A stretch of DNA of 64,000 nt. It comes from Shinella sp. PSBB067. GTDB taxonomy: Bacteria; Pseudomonadota; Alphaproteobacteria; Rhizobiales; Rhizobiaceae. The stretch covers positions 2,852,001 to 2,916,000 of the forward strand of contig NZ_CP069303.1 in NCBI RefSeq assembly GCF_016839145.1, written 5' to 3'. Every line of letters starts with the position of its first letter. Position 1 is the stretch's first letter. The translations under genes were made by a program, and so were the position numbers. This document shows, in pieces, positions 20,741-30,136 of this stretch. The notes beneath the pieces are model-generated. The model did no database searches and had not been told where the DNA came from. It saw only the letters and a program-made list of their open reading frames with translations.

Positions 20741-21258
20741 GGATGCACATCCGACACGTCAGGCTCCCAGCCGGCACCGAGGTTGCTCCAGATACGTTGC
20801 AGGAAGCCGTTGAGCATGTCGCGCTCCCCGGACGTGAAGCCGGCGAAGAGGGTCGCGACCCAGGCGGCATGTTCGTCGAACAATGCACGGGCGGTCTTCT
20901 GTCCGAGGTCGGTCAGCACGACAGCAATCTTGCGCCGGTCTTCAAGGCCGGAGCGGCGGGCGATGAAGCCATCGCGCTCGAGGCCGTCGAGAAGGCCGGT
21001 AATCGTCGCCCGCGTCACGCCGGCACGCTCGGCCAGCTCATGCGGGAACAGGCCGTCCGCCTGGCCATGGAGGAGAAACAGGAGGACGAACTTGCCTTCG
21101 GACAGGCGATGGGGGGCAAGCCGTGCGGCGCAGTCCCTGTCGATGGCGCCGGCCAACGCGAGCAGCTCGAAGCAGGCACGCAGGTTGTCGACCGACACGA
21201 CGCCACGCCGCTCGGCTTCCTCCAGCAAGGCCAGATGTTTTTGTTCCAGGATTCTCAT
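20737..21258 (-). CDS. MarR-family transcriptional regulator
   Basis: A 173-residue winged-helix regulator with an N-terminal dimerisation helix, HTH ELAERAGVTRATITGLLDGLERDGFI and wing RRSGLEDRRKIAVVLTDLG. I chose the ATG at 21258 from the family length. A much longer open frame upstream has no MarR-like content. A near-perfect palindrome 14-27 bp upstream of the start is the probable autoregulatory operator. It leads an operon with the AlkD-like repair gene and a small unknown gene. Confidence 0.88.
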   Translation of the reverse strand: MRILEQKHLALLEEAERRGVVSVDNLRACFELLALAGAIDRDCAARLAPHRLSEGKFVLLFLLHGQADGLFPHELAERAGVTRATITGLLDGLERDGFIARRSGLEDRRKIAVVLTDLGQKTARALFDEHAAWVATLFAGFTSGERDMLNGFLQRIWSNLGAGWEPDVSDVHP

Positions 21259-21271
21259 ATGGCGACGTATA

Positions 21272-21285
21272 ATAAGGCGCCTAAT
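21272..21285. promoter_or_regulatory. Palindromic MarR operator candidate
   Basis: ATAAGGCGCCTAAT, with a perfect AGGCGCCT core (21275-21282) and flanks symmetrical except at one pair. It lies 14 bp upstream of the MarR start codon and would overlap the promoter, the usual arrangement for MarR autorepression. Confidence 0.5.
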
Positions 21286-21639
21286 CAGAGTCAACCAGGC
21301 ACGCTCATGATAACGTCCCCACCCCCCTACCGCTCGACGGCACGAAAGGGATGCGGTCGACGCCGTCCTTGGCTCGGAGCGCTCGTGAACTGTAACGGCA
21401 ACTTGCGGCAGATGCTGGCGATGTCGGGATGCATGTCCGGCACGCCGGCCCTCGTCCGGCAATACCTTCGCTCAACCGCCTGTTCACCGAAGGACCGGAG
21501 CAACTACGATCGCCTGGAAAGCGCCCCGGCACCGGTTCTGCCATACGTCATAGCTGGATCGTCGCATGGCCGACACGCGCGTCGCTCGGTGACGATGGCA
21601 ATCGATGCGCCGTCCCGATGACGCTGAGCGATCCTCGGG
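21286..21639. other. Non-coding region between MarR and LysR genes
   Basis: About 350 bp. Short open frames exist on both strands but none has a ribosome site with a convincing protein. It must contain the MarR operon promoter; the rest looks empty. Confidence 0.4.
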
Positions 21640-22530
21640 TCACCGCCGTTCCCGACAGATGTCCAATGTGATCTCACGCAGCTTTTTGGCGAGGAGACGG
21701 CCATTGTCGGCGCGCCAATGAATCGAGTAGGGCAAATCGGGAACGTCCAGCAGGCTTTCGACCGTAAGCCGGACCAACTGCCCCTCCCTAATGTAGCGCT
21801 CCACAAATGGTCCGGCCAGGAGCGCCACGCCGAGCCCGGCAATCGTCGCTGCCGCAACCGCCTCCGGACTGTTCGATGCCAGGACGCGTCGAAAACGCAG
21901 GCCATGACGGGCGCTCAGGTTCTGCAGTTGGAGAGTGCTGCCCGCCTTGGACGACATCGAAATGACCGGGTGGGCCTGCAGTTCCTCGGCCAGGATCGGC
22001 CCGTCTGACGCAATCAGCCCGGGCGCCGCAACCCAGAACAGCGGAACATGGCAGAACGTCTCGCTCATTATGCCGGGATCGACGGAGAAGCCCGGGGCCA
22101 GCGCGAACTCTGTCTCGCCCTTCTCGACATCTTCCAGGAGTTCCTTGGTGACCGCCACCCGAGGCTCCAGAACGACCTCCGGGAACGCGCTGCGGATCAT
22201 GGCGACGATGGCCGGCAGGTAGCGCATCGCCATCAGTTCGCTGACACCGAACCGGCAGACGCCGTGAAGGGCGGCCGGTCCGCGGGCGGCCATGATGATT
22301 TCGTCGCGCAGCGAAAGAAGCTGCTCCGCTTTCGACAGGATGTTCTCGCCCGCCTCCGTGATCCTGGCACGCGGGCCGCTGCGGTCGAAAAGCGGAATGC
22401 CGATCTCGATTTCCAAATCCTGAATGCGCTTGGACAGCGCCGATTGCGTCATAAACAATCGCTCGGCCGCCAATGCGAAACTGCCCAGAATCGCGGACCA
22501 GTAAAATGCTTCGAGCTGCTTCAGGGTCAC
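21640..22530 (-). CDS. LysR-family transcriptional regulator
   Basis: 296 residues from a GTG at 22530 that is preceded by GGAGGAGAG. An upstream ATG would add 16 residues but lies before that ribosome site. The N-terminal HTH reads LKQLEAFYWSAILGSFALAAERLFMTQSALSKRIQDLE, followed by a periplasmic-binding-protein-like effector domain. It lies 51 bp behind the aldehyde dehydrogenase gene on the same strand. It is the likely regulator of that gene and of the divergent aminotransferase operon. Confidence 0.9.
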   Translation of the reverse strand: MTLKQLEAFYWSAILGSFALAAERLFMTQSALSKRIQDLEIEIGIPLFDRSGPRARITEAGENILSKAEQLLSLRDEIIMAARGPAALHGVCRFGVSELMAMRYLPAIVAMIRSAFPEVVLEPRVAVTKELLEDVEKGETEFALAPGFSVDPGIMSETFCHVPLFWVAAPGLIASDGPILAEELQAHPVISMSSKAGSTLQLQNLSARHGLRFRRVLASNSPEAVAAATIAGLGVALLAGPFVERYIREGQLVRLTVESLLDVPDLPYSIHWRADNGRLLAKKLREITLDICRERR

Positions 22531-22581
22531 GGCGTCTCTCCTCCGCGACAAGCTATAGCGTCCTCCGCTCGGGGCCAAGCA

Positions 22582-24072
22582 TCACAGCTTCATCACGAAT
22601 GGCGGGGGACCGTCGGCGCCCATGTCAATCCACACGGATTTCATTTGCAGGAATTGCAGGATCGCGGCCCGGCCGCCCTCCCGTCCCAGGCCGGATTTCT
22701 TGAAGCCGCCAAAGGGCGCCATCGGGCCCGAGGTACGGTATGTGTTGATCCATACCGTACCCGCCTCCAGCTCGGCAGCCATGCGATGGGCACGGTTGAG
22801 ATCGCGGGTCCACACCCCGGCAGCCAGCCCATAGTCGGTGTCATTGGCAAGCGACAGCGCCTCCTCCTCTGTGTCGAAGGGGAGCACGGCAAGCACGGGG
22901 CCGAACACCTCCTGCTGCGCGAGCCTCATGTCCGGCCGCACGTCGCCGAATATCGTGGGCTGCACGAACCAGCCCTGGTCGCAAATCCCGCCGACAGCGC
23001 GTCCCCCACCGAGCAGAACGCTGGCCCCGGCGGCCTTGGCGTCTTCTATATGCCGCAGGATCTTGCCCATCTGCGCCTCGGTGGTAACCGGCCCCACCTG
23101 GGTCGTCGCCTCCATCGGATCGCCGATGCGCGCGCTGCGCGCCAGCGCGACCACTTTTTCGATCACTTCCTGCGCGATCGAGCGGTGTACAAGCAGGCGC
23201 GAGCCCGCCACGCAGGTCTGTCCGGTAGCCGCGAAAATTCCGCCGACGATGCCGTTGACCGCGCGCGCAATATCGGCGTCTTCGAAGACAATATTGGCGC
23301 TCTTCCCGCCGAGTTCCAGCGTCAGCGGAATCAGGCGCCGGCCTGCGGTTTCCGCGATCGCCATCCCGGCAACTTCTCCACCGGTGAAAGCGACCGCCCG
23401 CACCAGCGGATGCTCCACCAGGGCCGCGCCGACATCCGGCCCGTTGCCGGTGACGGCGTTCACGACACCGGGAGGAAAGCCCGCCTCACGCACCAGTTCC
23501 AGAAACGGTGCAATTGAGGTCGACGTGAATTCTGACGGCTTGATCACCACGGTGTTGCCGGCCGCCAGCGCCGGCGCAAGCTTCCATGCCGTCAACAGAA
23601 GCGGTGAATTCCACGGCACGATCGCCGCCACCACGCCGAGCGGTTCCAGCCGGGTGAATGCCATCATGTCTTTCTTGTCCGCCGGCAGGACTGCGCCCTC
23701 CACCTTGTCCGCCAGCCCGGCATAATAGCGATACCAGCGCGGCATATAGGCCATCTGGCCTCTCATCTCGGCCAGCAGCTTGCCGTTGTCGCGAGTCTCG
23801 GCAACAGCCAGATCTTCCGTCCGGGCGGCTATCAGGTCGGCCAGCCGGTTCAGCAGCAGCCCGCGGTCGGATGCACTCATGCCCCGCCATTCGGGGTCGC
23901 GAAAAGCGCGATGCGCCGATTGAACCGCACGGTCCACATCGTCCGCGCTCCCGGCGGCCACTTCAGCCCAGGGCACGCCGCGCGACGGATCGTCCGAGGT
24001 GAACCAGCGACCCGAAATGGCGTCCGTGAACTTGTTGTCGATGAACATACCGAAACGGGGGAAATCAGGCAT
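22582..24072 (-). CDS. NAD(P)-dependent aldehyde dehydrogenase
   Basis: 496 residues, normal ALDH length, from the ATG at 24072 with GGAG upstream. It shows the substrate-channel PWNSPL, the general-base glutamate in LELGGKSANIVFEDAD, the nucleophilic cysteine in GIFAATGQTCVAGSR and the EVFGPV segment. Divergence from a class III aminotransferase suggests it oxidises the aldehyde made by transamination, giving a carboxylate. It is very similar in motif wording to the ALDH at 49674-51173, so the two are probably paralogous or close family members. Confidence 0.92.
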   Translation of the reverse strand: MPDFPRFGMFIDNKFTDAISGRWFTSDDPSRGVPWAEVAAGSADDVDRAVQSAHRAFRDPEWRGMSASDRGLLLNRLADLIAARTEDLAVAETRDNGKLLAEMRGQMAYMPRWYRYYAGLADKVEGAVLPADKKDMMAFTRLEPLGVVAAIVPWNSPLLLTAWKLAPALAAGNTVVIKPSEFTSTSIAPFLELVREAGFPPGVVNAVTGNGPDVGAALVEHPLVRAVAFTGGEVAGMAIAETAGRRLIPLTLELGGKSANIVFEDADIARAVNGIVGGIFAATGQTCVAGSRLLVHRSIAQEVIEKVVALARSARIGDPMEATTQVGPVTTEAQMGKILRHIEDAKAAGASVLLGGGRAVGGICDQGWFVQPTIFGDVRPDMRLAQQEVFGPVLAVLPFDTEEEALSLANDTDYGLAAGVWTRDLNRAHRMAAELEAGTVWINTYRTSGPMAPFGGFKKSGLGREGGRAAILQFLQMKSVWIDMGADGPPPFVMKL

Positions 24073-24515
24073 CTGCAACTCCAATCCTGGTGCGGGTTGC
24101 GGCGTCCCGCCCCGCCATGAAACCGAAAACGAGGGCAACCCGTACGATCGAAGGGCCAGCGAACGACAAACCCGTGCGCGGCATGGCGCGGCCCTCCACG
24201 ACTGCCTGACCGTCAAGCCGCAGAGCAAGTCTGTGGCTGGAGTCGGACGATAGGCGTTTGCGAAGCGCTCCGTGTAGCGAATTTTTTTCCAGCGCCATCT
24301 GTCGGATTGCGACAGGCGCGACTGCTGCCGCCGCGAAAAATCCGAAAGGCGCACCTTCACTTTTTTTCGCTTTTGAAATCTGCCCCCATCGATAATTGTC
24401 ATGGCGAGGCCGATTGGGAGGACGAAGCCCATCCAGACGCGGCCTTTACCGTCTAACTGCAATGCGGCCCGGACAATATGGGGCGTTGAGGACCGTCATC
24501 GACAGGGGGCAATAC
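24073..24515. promoter_or_regulatory. Divergent region, aldehyde dehydrogenase / aminotransferase operon
   Basis: 443 bp. It includes T-rich tracts at 24280-24288 and 24359-24367, a GATAAT at 24391-24396 that could be a plus-strand -10, and a hairpin-capable dyad GCGC-N3-CTGTCG-N5-CGACAG-GCGC at 24292-24319. The dyad may be a LysR or other operator. No gene is supported. Confidence 0.4.
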
Positions 24516-25892
24516 ATGAAAAACCGCAGCGATGTGAGCGAGAGGGATGCTGCATATCATCTGCATCCCTATTCGAACTTGCGGCAGATCGAGACGGAAG
24601 GCCCGCTGGTAATGACCCGGGGCGATGGAATCCGGGTCTTCGACGAAAACGGCAAGGCATATATCGAGGCCATGTCCGGGCTATGGTGTGCCGGCCTTGG
24701 ATTTTCTGAACGGCGGCTTGCCGATGCCGCCTACCGCCAGATGCTGGAACTGCCGTATTATCATTCCTTCAACAACCGCGTCCCCTCCGTTGTGGCGGAG
24801 TTGGCGGCCGAGCTGATCGCTTGGGCGCCGGTACCGATGGGGCGGGTTCTGTTTGCGAATTCAGGCTCGGAATCCAATGATGCAGCCTGGAAGATCGTGC
24901 ATTACATCAACAACGTGCGCGGAAAGCCGCGCAAGAAGAAGTTCATCGCCCGCGAGCGCAGCTATCACGGCACCACCGCGGTGGCTTCGGCCCTGTCCGG
25001 CCTCGAAGGCGGCAAGGCGATTTTTGACCTGCCGATCGGAGGCGTCCTGCGTGTCTCGGCGCCGCATTACTATGGCGGTGCCCGTCCGGGTGAAAGTGAA
25101 GCAGAGTTCACCGACCGGCTGGTGAACGAGCTCGACGAGCTGATCCGGCAGGAAGGAGCCGACACCATTGCCGCGTTCATTGCCGAGCCGGTAACGGGCG
25201 GCGGCGGCGTCATCATACCGCCCGAGGGATATTATCCCCGCATACAGGAATTGCTGAAGGCAAACGACATCCTTTTCATCGCCGACGAGGTGATCTCGGG
25301 CTTCGGTCGTCTGGGCGAGCCGTTCGGCACCCAGGTATTCGGGCTGACCCCGGACATCATAACCGTTGCCAAGATGCTCTCCTCTGCCTACGCGCCGATC
25401 TCGGCATTGTACCTTTCCGAGGAGATTTGCGCGTCCCTGACGGAAGGTAGCGACAGGATGGGCTACTTCGGTCATGGCTATACCTATTCCGGCCATCCCG
25501 TCTCGGCGGCAGTGGCGCTCGAAGTGTTGCGCATCTACAAAGAGGACGCGATCATGGATCATGTGCGCCGCGTCGGCGCGCATTTTCAGGCCGGGCTGCG
25601 CCGGCTGGGCGCGCATCCGCTTGTGGGCGAGGCAAGGGGCATCGGACTGGTCGGTGCACTGGAACTGGCCGATGACAAAGCGGCCCGCAGACCTTTCGAA
25701 CCCGGGCGCGGCGTCGGTGCATATTTCCTGCGCCGGGTCATGGAGCGGGGAGTGATCCTGCGCAATATCCCCGGCGATATCATCGCCTTTTCCCCACCCC
25801 TCATCACAACCGAAGCGGAAATCGACGAGATTCTGGCGGCGACCGAAGCGTCGCTCGACGACACGATCAACTGGCTTCAAGGCCAACGGTGA
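24516..25892 (+). CDS. Class III PLP-dependent aminotransferase
   Basis: 458 residues of the omega-amino acid/aspartate aminotransferase-family fold, from the ATG at 24516 with AGGGGG upstream. It has the phosphate-binding SGSESND (116-122), the aspartate contacting the pyridine nitrogen (D257 in [12 protein letters not shown]) and the Schiff-base lysine K286 (TVAK). Members transfer the terminal amino group of omega-amino acids, polyamines or taurine to pyruvate or 2-oxoglutarate. Its neighbours, a polyamine-type importer and a divergent aldehyde dehydrogenase, fit catabolism of an imported amine. The exact substrate is unknown. Confidence 0.9.
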   Translation: MKNRSDVSERDAAYHLHPYSNLRQIETEGPLVMTRGDGIRVFDENGKAYIEAMSGLWCAGLGFSERRLADAAYRQMLELPYYHSFNNRVPSVVAELAAELIAWAPVPMGRVLFANSGSESNDAAWKIVHYINNVRGKPRKKKFIARERSYHGTTAVASALSGLEGGKAIFDLPIGGVLRVSAPHYYGGARPGESEAEFTDRLVNELDELIRQEGADTIAAFIAEPVTGGGGVIIPPEGYYPRIQELLKANDILFIADEVISGFGRLGEPFGTQVFGLTPDIITVAKMLSSAYAPISALYLSEEICASLTEGSDRMGYFGHGYTYSGHPVSAAVALEVLRIYKEDAIMDHVRRVGAHFQAGLRRLGAHPLVGEARGIGLVGALELADDKAARRPFEPGRGVGAYFLRRVMERGVILRNIPGDIIAFSPPLITTEAEIDEILAATEASLDDTINWLQGQR

Positions 25893-25925
25893 AGCGGCAA
25901 GAAGCCGACAGGGAACAGGCGAGCG

Positions 25926-27038
25926 ATGAGTTTCATAACATTCCAGTCCATTCGAAAGGCCTATGGAAGCGGAGCCAATCCGATTGTCGCCGTGGAGAAG
26001 CTCGACCTGACCATCGAACAGGGCGAGTTCATGACGTTTCTCGGCCCCTCCGGCTCGGGCAAGACGACGACGCTGATGATGCTGGCAGGGTTCGAGCAGC
26101 CGACTTCCGGGGCGATCCTGCTCGAGAAAACCCATATCGAGAAACTGCCGGCCTATGCCCGCAACATGGGCGTGGTGTTCCAGAGCTATTCCCTCTTTCC
26201 CCACATGACGGTGGCGCAGAACGTCGCCTTTCCGCTGGAAATGCGCAAGGTTCAGGGCACGCAGATCAGGGAGCGGGTTTCGGCGGCCCTGGCAAAGGTG
26301 AAGCTCGCCGGACATGCCGACCGTCGGCCCGCGCAGCTTTCCGGCGGCGAACAGCAGCGTGTCGCTCTCGCAAGGGCCCTTGTTTTCGAGCCGCGCCTTG
26401 TGCTCATGGACGAGCCGCTTTCGGCGCTGGACAAGAACCTGCGCGAGGAACTGCAGTTGGAGATTCGACGGCTGCACCGGGAGCTCGGCGTGACCATGGT
26501 GTTCGTGACGCACGACCAGTCCGAGGCGATGACCCTGTCGGATCGCGTGACCGTCTTCAACCGCGGCCGGATCGCGCAGCTCGGCAAGCCCGCGGCGCTT
26601 TACGATGCCCCCGAGAATGTCTTCGTCGCGGGCTTCATCGGCGACAACAATCGCGCCGGAGGGCTCGTTGCGGAGATCGCTGCCGATGGGCATTCGGCGA
26701 GCCTGCGTTCAGGCAGCGCAGTGCTGCGGGGCAAGGCGCATCCCGGAAAATTGACGGCGGGCGGCGCGGGAATCCTCTGCGTGCGGCCGGAAGCTCTGGT
26801 GCTGCTCGTGCGGAATGCGGCGACCGGGTGTGACAATAACGTGCCGGCGACGGTTACGGACATGATTCATCAGGGCGACCATTGGCGCATCCAGCTCCAG
26901 ACCACGGCAGTGGCCGCAGACGGAGGTTGGACGGCGAAGTGCCGGCCCGAGCAAATTCCCGACGGGCTGCAAATCGGCGGCCCCGTAACGATCGGATTCA
27001 ACTCGAGGGATGCTTGGGTTCTCGATCTGGGTGAATGA
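25926..27038 (+). CDS. Polyamine-type ABC transporter ATP-binding protein (PotA family)
   Basis: 370 residues. The ATPase domain has Walker A GPSGSGKTT, Q-loop FQSYSLFPHM, signature LSGGEQQR, Walker B LVLMDEPLSALD and H-loop THDQ, followed by a C-terminal TOBE domain (about 285-365) typical of the CUT1/PotA group. It starts 33 bp after the aminotransferase gene and begins a complete importer. The last residues overlap no gene; the binding-protein ATG comes 22 bp later. Confidence 0.9.
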   Translation: MSFITFQSIRKAYGSGANPIVAVEKLDLTIEQGEFMTFLGPSGSGKTTTLMMLAGFEQPTSGAILLEKTHIEKLPAYARNMGVVFQSYSLFPHMTVAQNVAFPLEMRKVQGTQIRERVSAALAKVKLAGHADRRPAQLSGGEQQRVALARALVFEPRLVLMDEPLSALDKNLREELQLEIRRLHRELGVTMVFVTHDQSEAMTLSDRVTVFNRGRIAQLGKPAALYDAPENVFVAGFIGDNNRAGGLVAEIAADGHSASLRSGSAVLRGKAHPGKLTAGGAGILCVRPEALVLLVRNAATGCDNNVPATVTDMIHQGDHWRIQLQTTAVAADGGWTAKCRPEQIPDGLQIGGPVTIGFNSRDAWVLDLGE

Positions 27039-27060
27039 CCACAAAAGGGGAGTAAGGAAC

Positions 27061-28116
27061 ATGAGCAGACATAAATGGAAAACTGCCGGCTTCATTTCGC
27101 TGGTTATGGCATCCGCGTTCGGACCGGCCATCGTGCAGGCCCGCGATCTGACCGTCGTCTCCTGGGGAGGGGAATACCAGGACGCGCAACGCAAGTACAT
27201 GTTCGGCCCGTTCACCGCCGAGACCGACATTCCGCTCGTCGACGAGTACTGGGAAGGCGGCATCGGCAACTTGCGCACCCGCATCCGCAGCGGCAACAAC
27301 ACCTGGGATGTCGTGCAGGTCGAGGCTGAAGAAGCCGCTATCGGGTGCGAGGAAGGCCTCTTCGAACGGATCGACCTGAGCATGGTCGGCGGCGCTGACC
27401 GTTTCCTGCCGGGCACCACCCGTGAATGCAGCGTCGGCGCGGTCATCTACAACGTCGTTCTCGCATATGACGCATCCAAGGAAGGCAAAAAGCCCGAAAG
27501 CTGGGCCGACTTCTTCGATGTCAAGACGTTTCCCGGCAAGCGCGCGGTACGCAACGGTCCCAAATGGAATCTGGAGATAGCGCTTCTTGCCGACGGCGTT
27601 CCGCCTGACCAGCTATACAAGGTGCTTTCCACGCCCGAAGGTGTCGACCGCGCCTTTGCAAAGTTCGATTCCATCAAGTCGGACCTGCTTTTCTGGAAGT
27701 CGGGTGCGCAACCGAAGCAGATGCTGGCTGCCGGCGACGTGGTTATGAGCACCACCTTCAACTCTCGCATTACGGCTTCGAACGAGAATGACGGGACCAA
27801 TTTCGGCATCGTCTGGAATGGCTCGATCTTCACGATGGACAGTTGGGTCGTCATGAAAGGCACCCCCATGCTGGCGGAAAGCCTGAAGCTGATCGAGTTC
27901 ATGACGCGCGCCAAGGAGCAGGCGGCGATTGTTCCGTTGAATCGCTCCGGCCCCACCAACAAGAGCGCGATCGCGGAAATCCCGTCGCGATACCTGGCGG
28001 ACCTGCCGTCCAATCCGGCCAACCTGGAGGTGTCGGTGCCGGACGACCCCGAGTTCTGGATCGACAATTTCGACGACCTCAACGAACGCTGGTCCGCCTG
28101 GGCCGGAAACAACTGA
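27061..28116 (+). CDS. Polyamine-type ABC transporter substrate-binding protein (PotD family)
   Basis: 351 residues with a Sec signal peptide (about 27 residues, ending IVQA). The mature protein starts DLTVVSWGGEYQDAQRKYMFGPF, as in spermidine/putrescine-binding proteins. The segments NTWDVVQVEAEEA and KPESWADFFDVKTFPGKR are family hallmarks. The chosen ATG at 27061 has a strong AAGGGGAGTAAGGAAC leader. The ligand is probably a cationic or amino-bearing compound given the neighbouring aminotransferase, but this is inference. Confidence 0.9.
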   Translation: MSRHKWKTAGFISLVMASAFGPAIVQARDLTVVSWGGEYQDAQRKYMFGPFTAETDIPLVDEYWEGGIGNLRTRIRSGNNTWDVVQVEAEEAAIGCEEGLFERIDLSMVGGADRFLPGTTRECSVGAVIYNVVLAYDASKEGKKPESWADFFDVKTFPGKRAVRNGPKWNLEIALLADGVPPDQLYKVLSTPEGVDRAFAKFDSIKSDLLFWKSGAQPKQMLAAGDVVMSTTFNSRITASNENDGTNFGIVWNGSIFTMDSWVVMKGTPMLAESLKLIEFMTRAKEQAAIVPLNRSGPTNKSAIAEIPSRYLADLPSNPANLEVSVPDDPEFWIDNFDDLNERWSAWAGNN

Positions 28117-28131
28117 TCCCGGAGCTGGACC

Positions 28132-29310
28132 ATGGCGCGCTATCGCAAGACATTCTTCCTGATGCCGCTGATCGGCTTTTTGCTGATATTCTTCGTGGTG
28201 CCCATGGTCTGGTTTCTTTCTTATGCGGTGCGCGAGACCGAAGTTCCTCGCGCGCTGCCGCGGACGCTGGAGGCGCTCTCCCACTGGCAGCAGGACCAGC
28301 CGGTGCCCGAGACCGCCTTTGCCGCACTTGCAGGGGACATGATTGAAGCCGCGAATTCCGGGAGCATGGCCGATGCGGCCCGGCGGCTGAACTACGAGCT
28401 GACGGGCGTACGGTCCGCGCTCTCGAAAGCCTCTCGCGTGGTGCGACGCGCCGGCGCGGGCACGGACTTCGATATTGACTTCTTCAACGCGATCGATCCG
28501 GTTCTGACCTCGCCCGCATTCTTCGCGGTGGTCAAGCGCGCCGGAAACGCGATGTCGGACCACTACTTGCTGGCCGCAGTCGATTTGCAGCGCACACCGG
28601 CCGGCGCCGTCGTTCGGGCACCGCAGGAGAACCGCCTCTATTTGACCGTCCTTTGGCGCACCCTGGAAATCGCATGCATGGTCACATTGGCCTGCCTGTT
28701 CCTCGGCTTTCCCGTCGCTGTCCTTCTGACCACGAGCAGCGAGAAGGTGGCCGATACCATCCTGGTCCTGGTGATGTTGCCGTTCTGGACCTCGTTGCTG
28801 GTGCGAACGACCGCCTGGATCGTGCTCCTGCAGAAGGAGGGGATCATCAACGGGGTCCTGTTGTCGCTCGGCTTGATCGCAGAGCCCTTGACGATGATCT
28901 TCAACAGGACCGGTGTGGTCATCGCGATGACCCATGTGCTGCTGCCGTTCATGATCCTGCCGCTCTACGGCACTCTGAAGGCCATTCCGCGTGGATACAT
29001 GCGCGCCGCCGCGAGCCTTGGGGCCCGCCCGTTCACCGCGTTTCACCGGGTCTATCTGCCGCTGGCCGCACCGGGGATCGCGGCAGGCTGCATCATGGTG
29101 TTTATCCTGTCGGTCGGATACTACGTGACCCCCGCTCTGGTCGGCGGACCTTCGGACCAGATGTTGTCTGCCTTCGTCGCGAACTACACGACGGGAACCG
29201 GCAACTGGGGCCTCGCCTCCGCGCTCGGCCTGATCCTTCTAATCGTAACGATCATCCTTTACCTGCTTGCCCAGAGACTTTCCGGCGGGCGGGCCATCTC
29301 GCTGGGATAG
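28132..29310 (+). CDS. Polyamine-type ABC transporter permease (PotB family) with large first periplasmic loop
   Basis: 392 residues, about 100 longer than PotB. The extra length lies between TM1 (about 8-30) and TM2 (about 176-198), a predicted periplasmic stretch of about 145 residues. The conserved EAA loop (GYMRAAASLGARPFTAFHRVYLPLA) is intact in the C-terminal half. Long-loop versions of this family are known in alphaproteobacteria. The loop could help dock the binding protein. The ATG has GGAG nine bases upstream. Confidence 0.88.
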   Translation: MARYRKTFFLMPLIGFLLIFFVVPMVWFLSYAVRETEVPRALPRTLEALSHWQQDQPVPETAFAALAGDMIEAANSGSMADAARRLNYELTGVRSALSKASRVVRRAGAGTDFDIDFFNAIDPVLTSPAFFAVVKRAGNAMSDHYLLAAVDLQRTPAGAVVRAPQENRLYLTVLWRTLEIACMVTLACLFLGFPVAVLLTTSSEKVADTILVLVMLPFWTSLLVRTTAWIVLLQKEGIINGVLLSLGLIAEPLTMIFNRTGVVIAMTHVLLPFMILPLYGTLKAIPRGYMRAAASLGARPFTAFHRVYLPLAAPGIAAGCIMVFILSVGYYVTPALVGGPSDQMLSAFVANYTTGTGNWGLASALGLILLIVTIILYLLAQRLSGGRAISLG

Positions 29311-29314
29311 AGCT

Positions 29315-30118
29315 ATGAATCCGTGGCGTATCGTCTTCCATTTGCTTTCCGCGGCTGCGCTGCTTTTCCTGATAGCGCCGATCCTCGCCGTGATCCCGCT
29401 TTCCTTCTCGTCGAACAGCATTCTCAGCTATCCGATGCCGGGACTGTCACTGCGCTGGTATGAGAGCATTGCCTCCTCATCCAGATGGTATGTTGCACTC
29501 GCGAACTCGATGATCATCGGGATCAGCGCCACGGCCATTTCGGTCGTCTTGGGCACAATGGCCTCCTTCGGGCTTGCGCGGCGATCCGGCCCGGTGGCAG
29601 CGGCAATGCGCGTGCTCATCCTGTCGCCCATGATCGTGCCGATCGTCCTGGTAGCCGTCGCGCTCTACCTGTTTCTGGCGCCGTTGCAGCTTACCAACAC
29701 CATGACCGGGATGATCCTGGCCCATACGGTCATAGCCGTGCCCTTTGTCGTCATTCCGGTTTTGACAGCGATCGAGCAACTGGACGGAAACATGATCCGG
29801 GCGGCCGCATCGTGCGGCGCGCGCCCGTGGACTGCATTCCGGCGTGTGACAGTGCCTTCGATTGCGCCGTCCTTGGCATCGGGCGCGCTCTTCGCCTTTG
29901 CCGCCTCCTTCGATGACGTGGTCATCGCGCTTTTTGTTGCAGGCCCAAACCAGCGCACGCTTCCGCGTGAGATGTACTCCAGCCTGCGTGAAACGATCTC
30001 GCCGGAACTGATCGCTGTCGCGACGATAATGATGATTTTCTCAACCGCGCTTTTTCTGCTGATGCAGAACCTGCAGCGCCGGCGGCGGCGAATGCTGCAA
30101 TCGGCCGCCCGCAGCTAA
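29315..30118 (+). CDS. Polyamine-type ABC transporter permease (PotC family)
   Basis: 267 residues with six expected membrane segments and the EAA loop (NMIRAAASCGARPWTAFRRVTVPSI). The ATG at 29315 lies 4 bp after the PotB-family stop. Longer in-frame starts would run into the preceding gene and lack a hydrophobic beginning. It completes the importer with the PotA-, PotD- and PotB-type subunits. Confidence 0.9.
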   Translation: MNPWRIVFHLLSAAALLFLIAPILAVIPLSFSSNSILSYPMPGLSLRWYESIASSSRWYVALANSMIIGISATAISVVLGTMASFGLARRSGPVAAAMRVLILSPMIVPIVLVAVALYLFLAPLQLTNTMTGMILAHTVIAVPFVVIPVLTAIEQLDGNMIRAAASCGARPWTAFRRVTVPSIAPSLASGALFAFAASFDDVVIALFVAGPNQRTLPREMYSSLRETISPELIAVATIMMIFSTALFLLMQNLQRRRRRMLQSAARS

Positions 30119-30136
30119 ACTCCGAAAGAACGTGCC

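Noticed and set aside
21305..21671. Small open frames of about 80 codons on both strands between the MarR and LysR genes
   Set aside because: No ribosome site, no plausible protein composition and mutual overlap on opposite strands.
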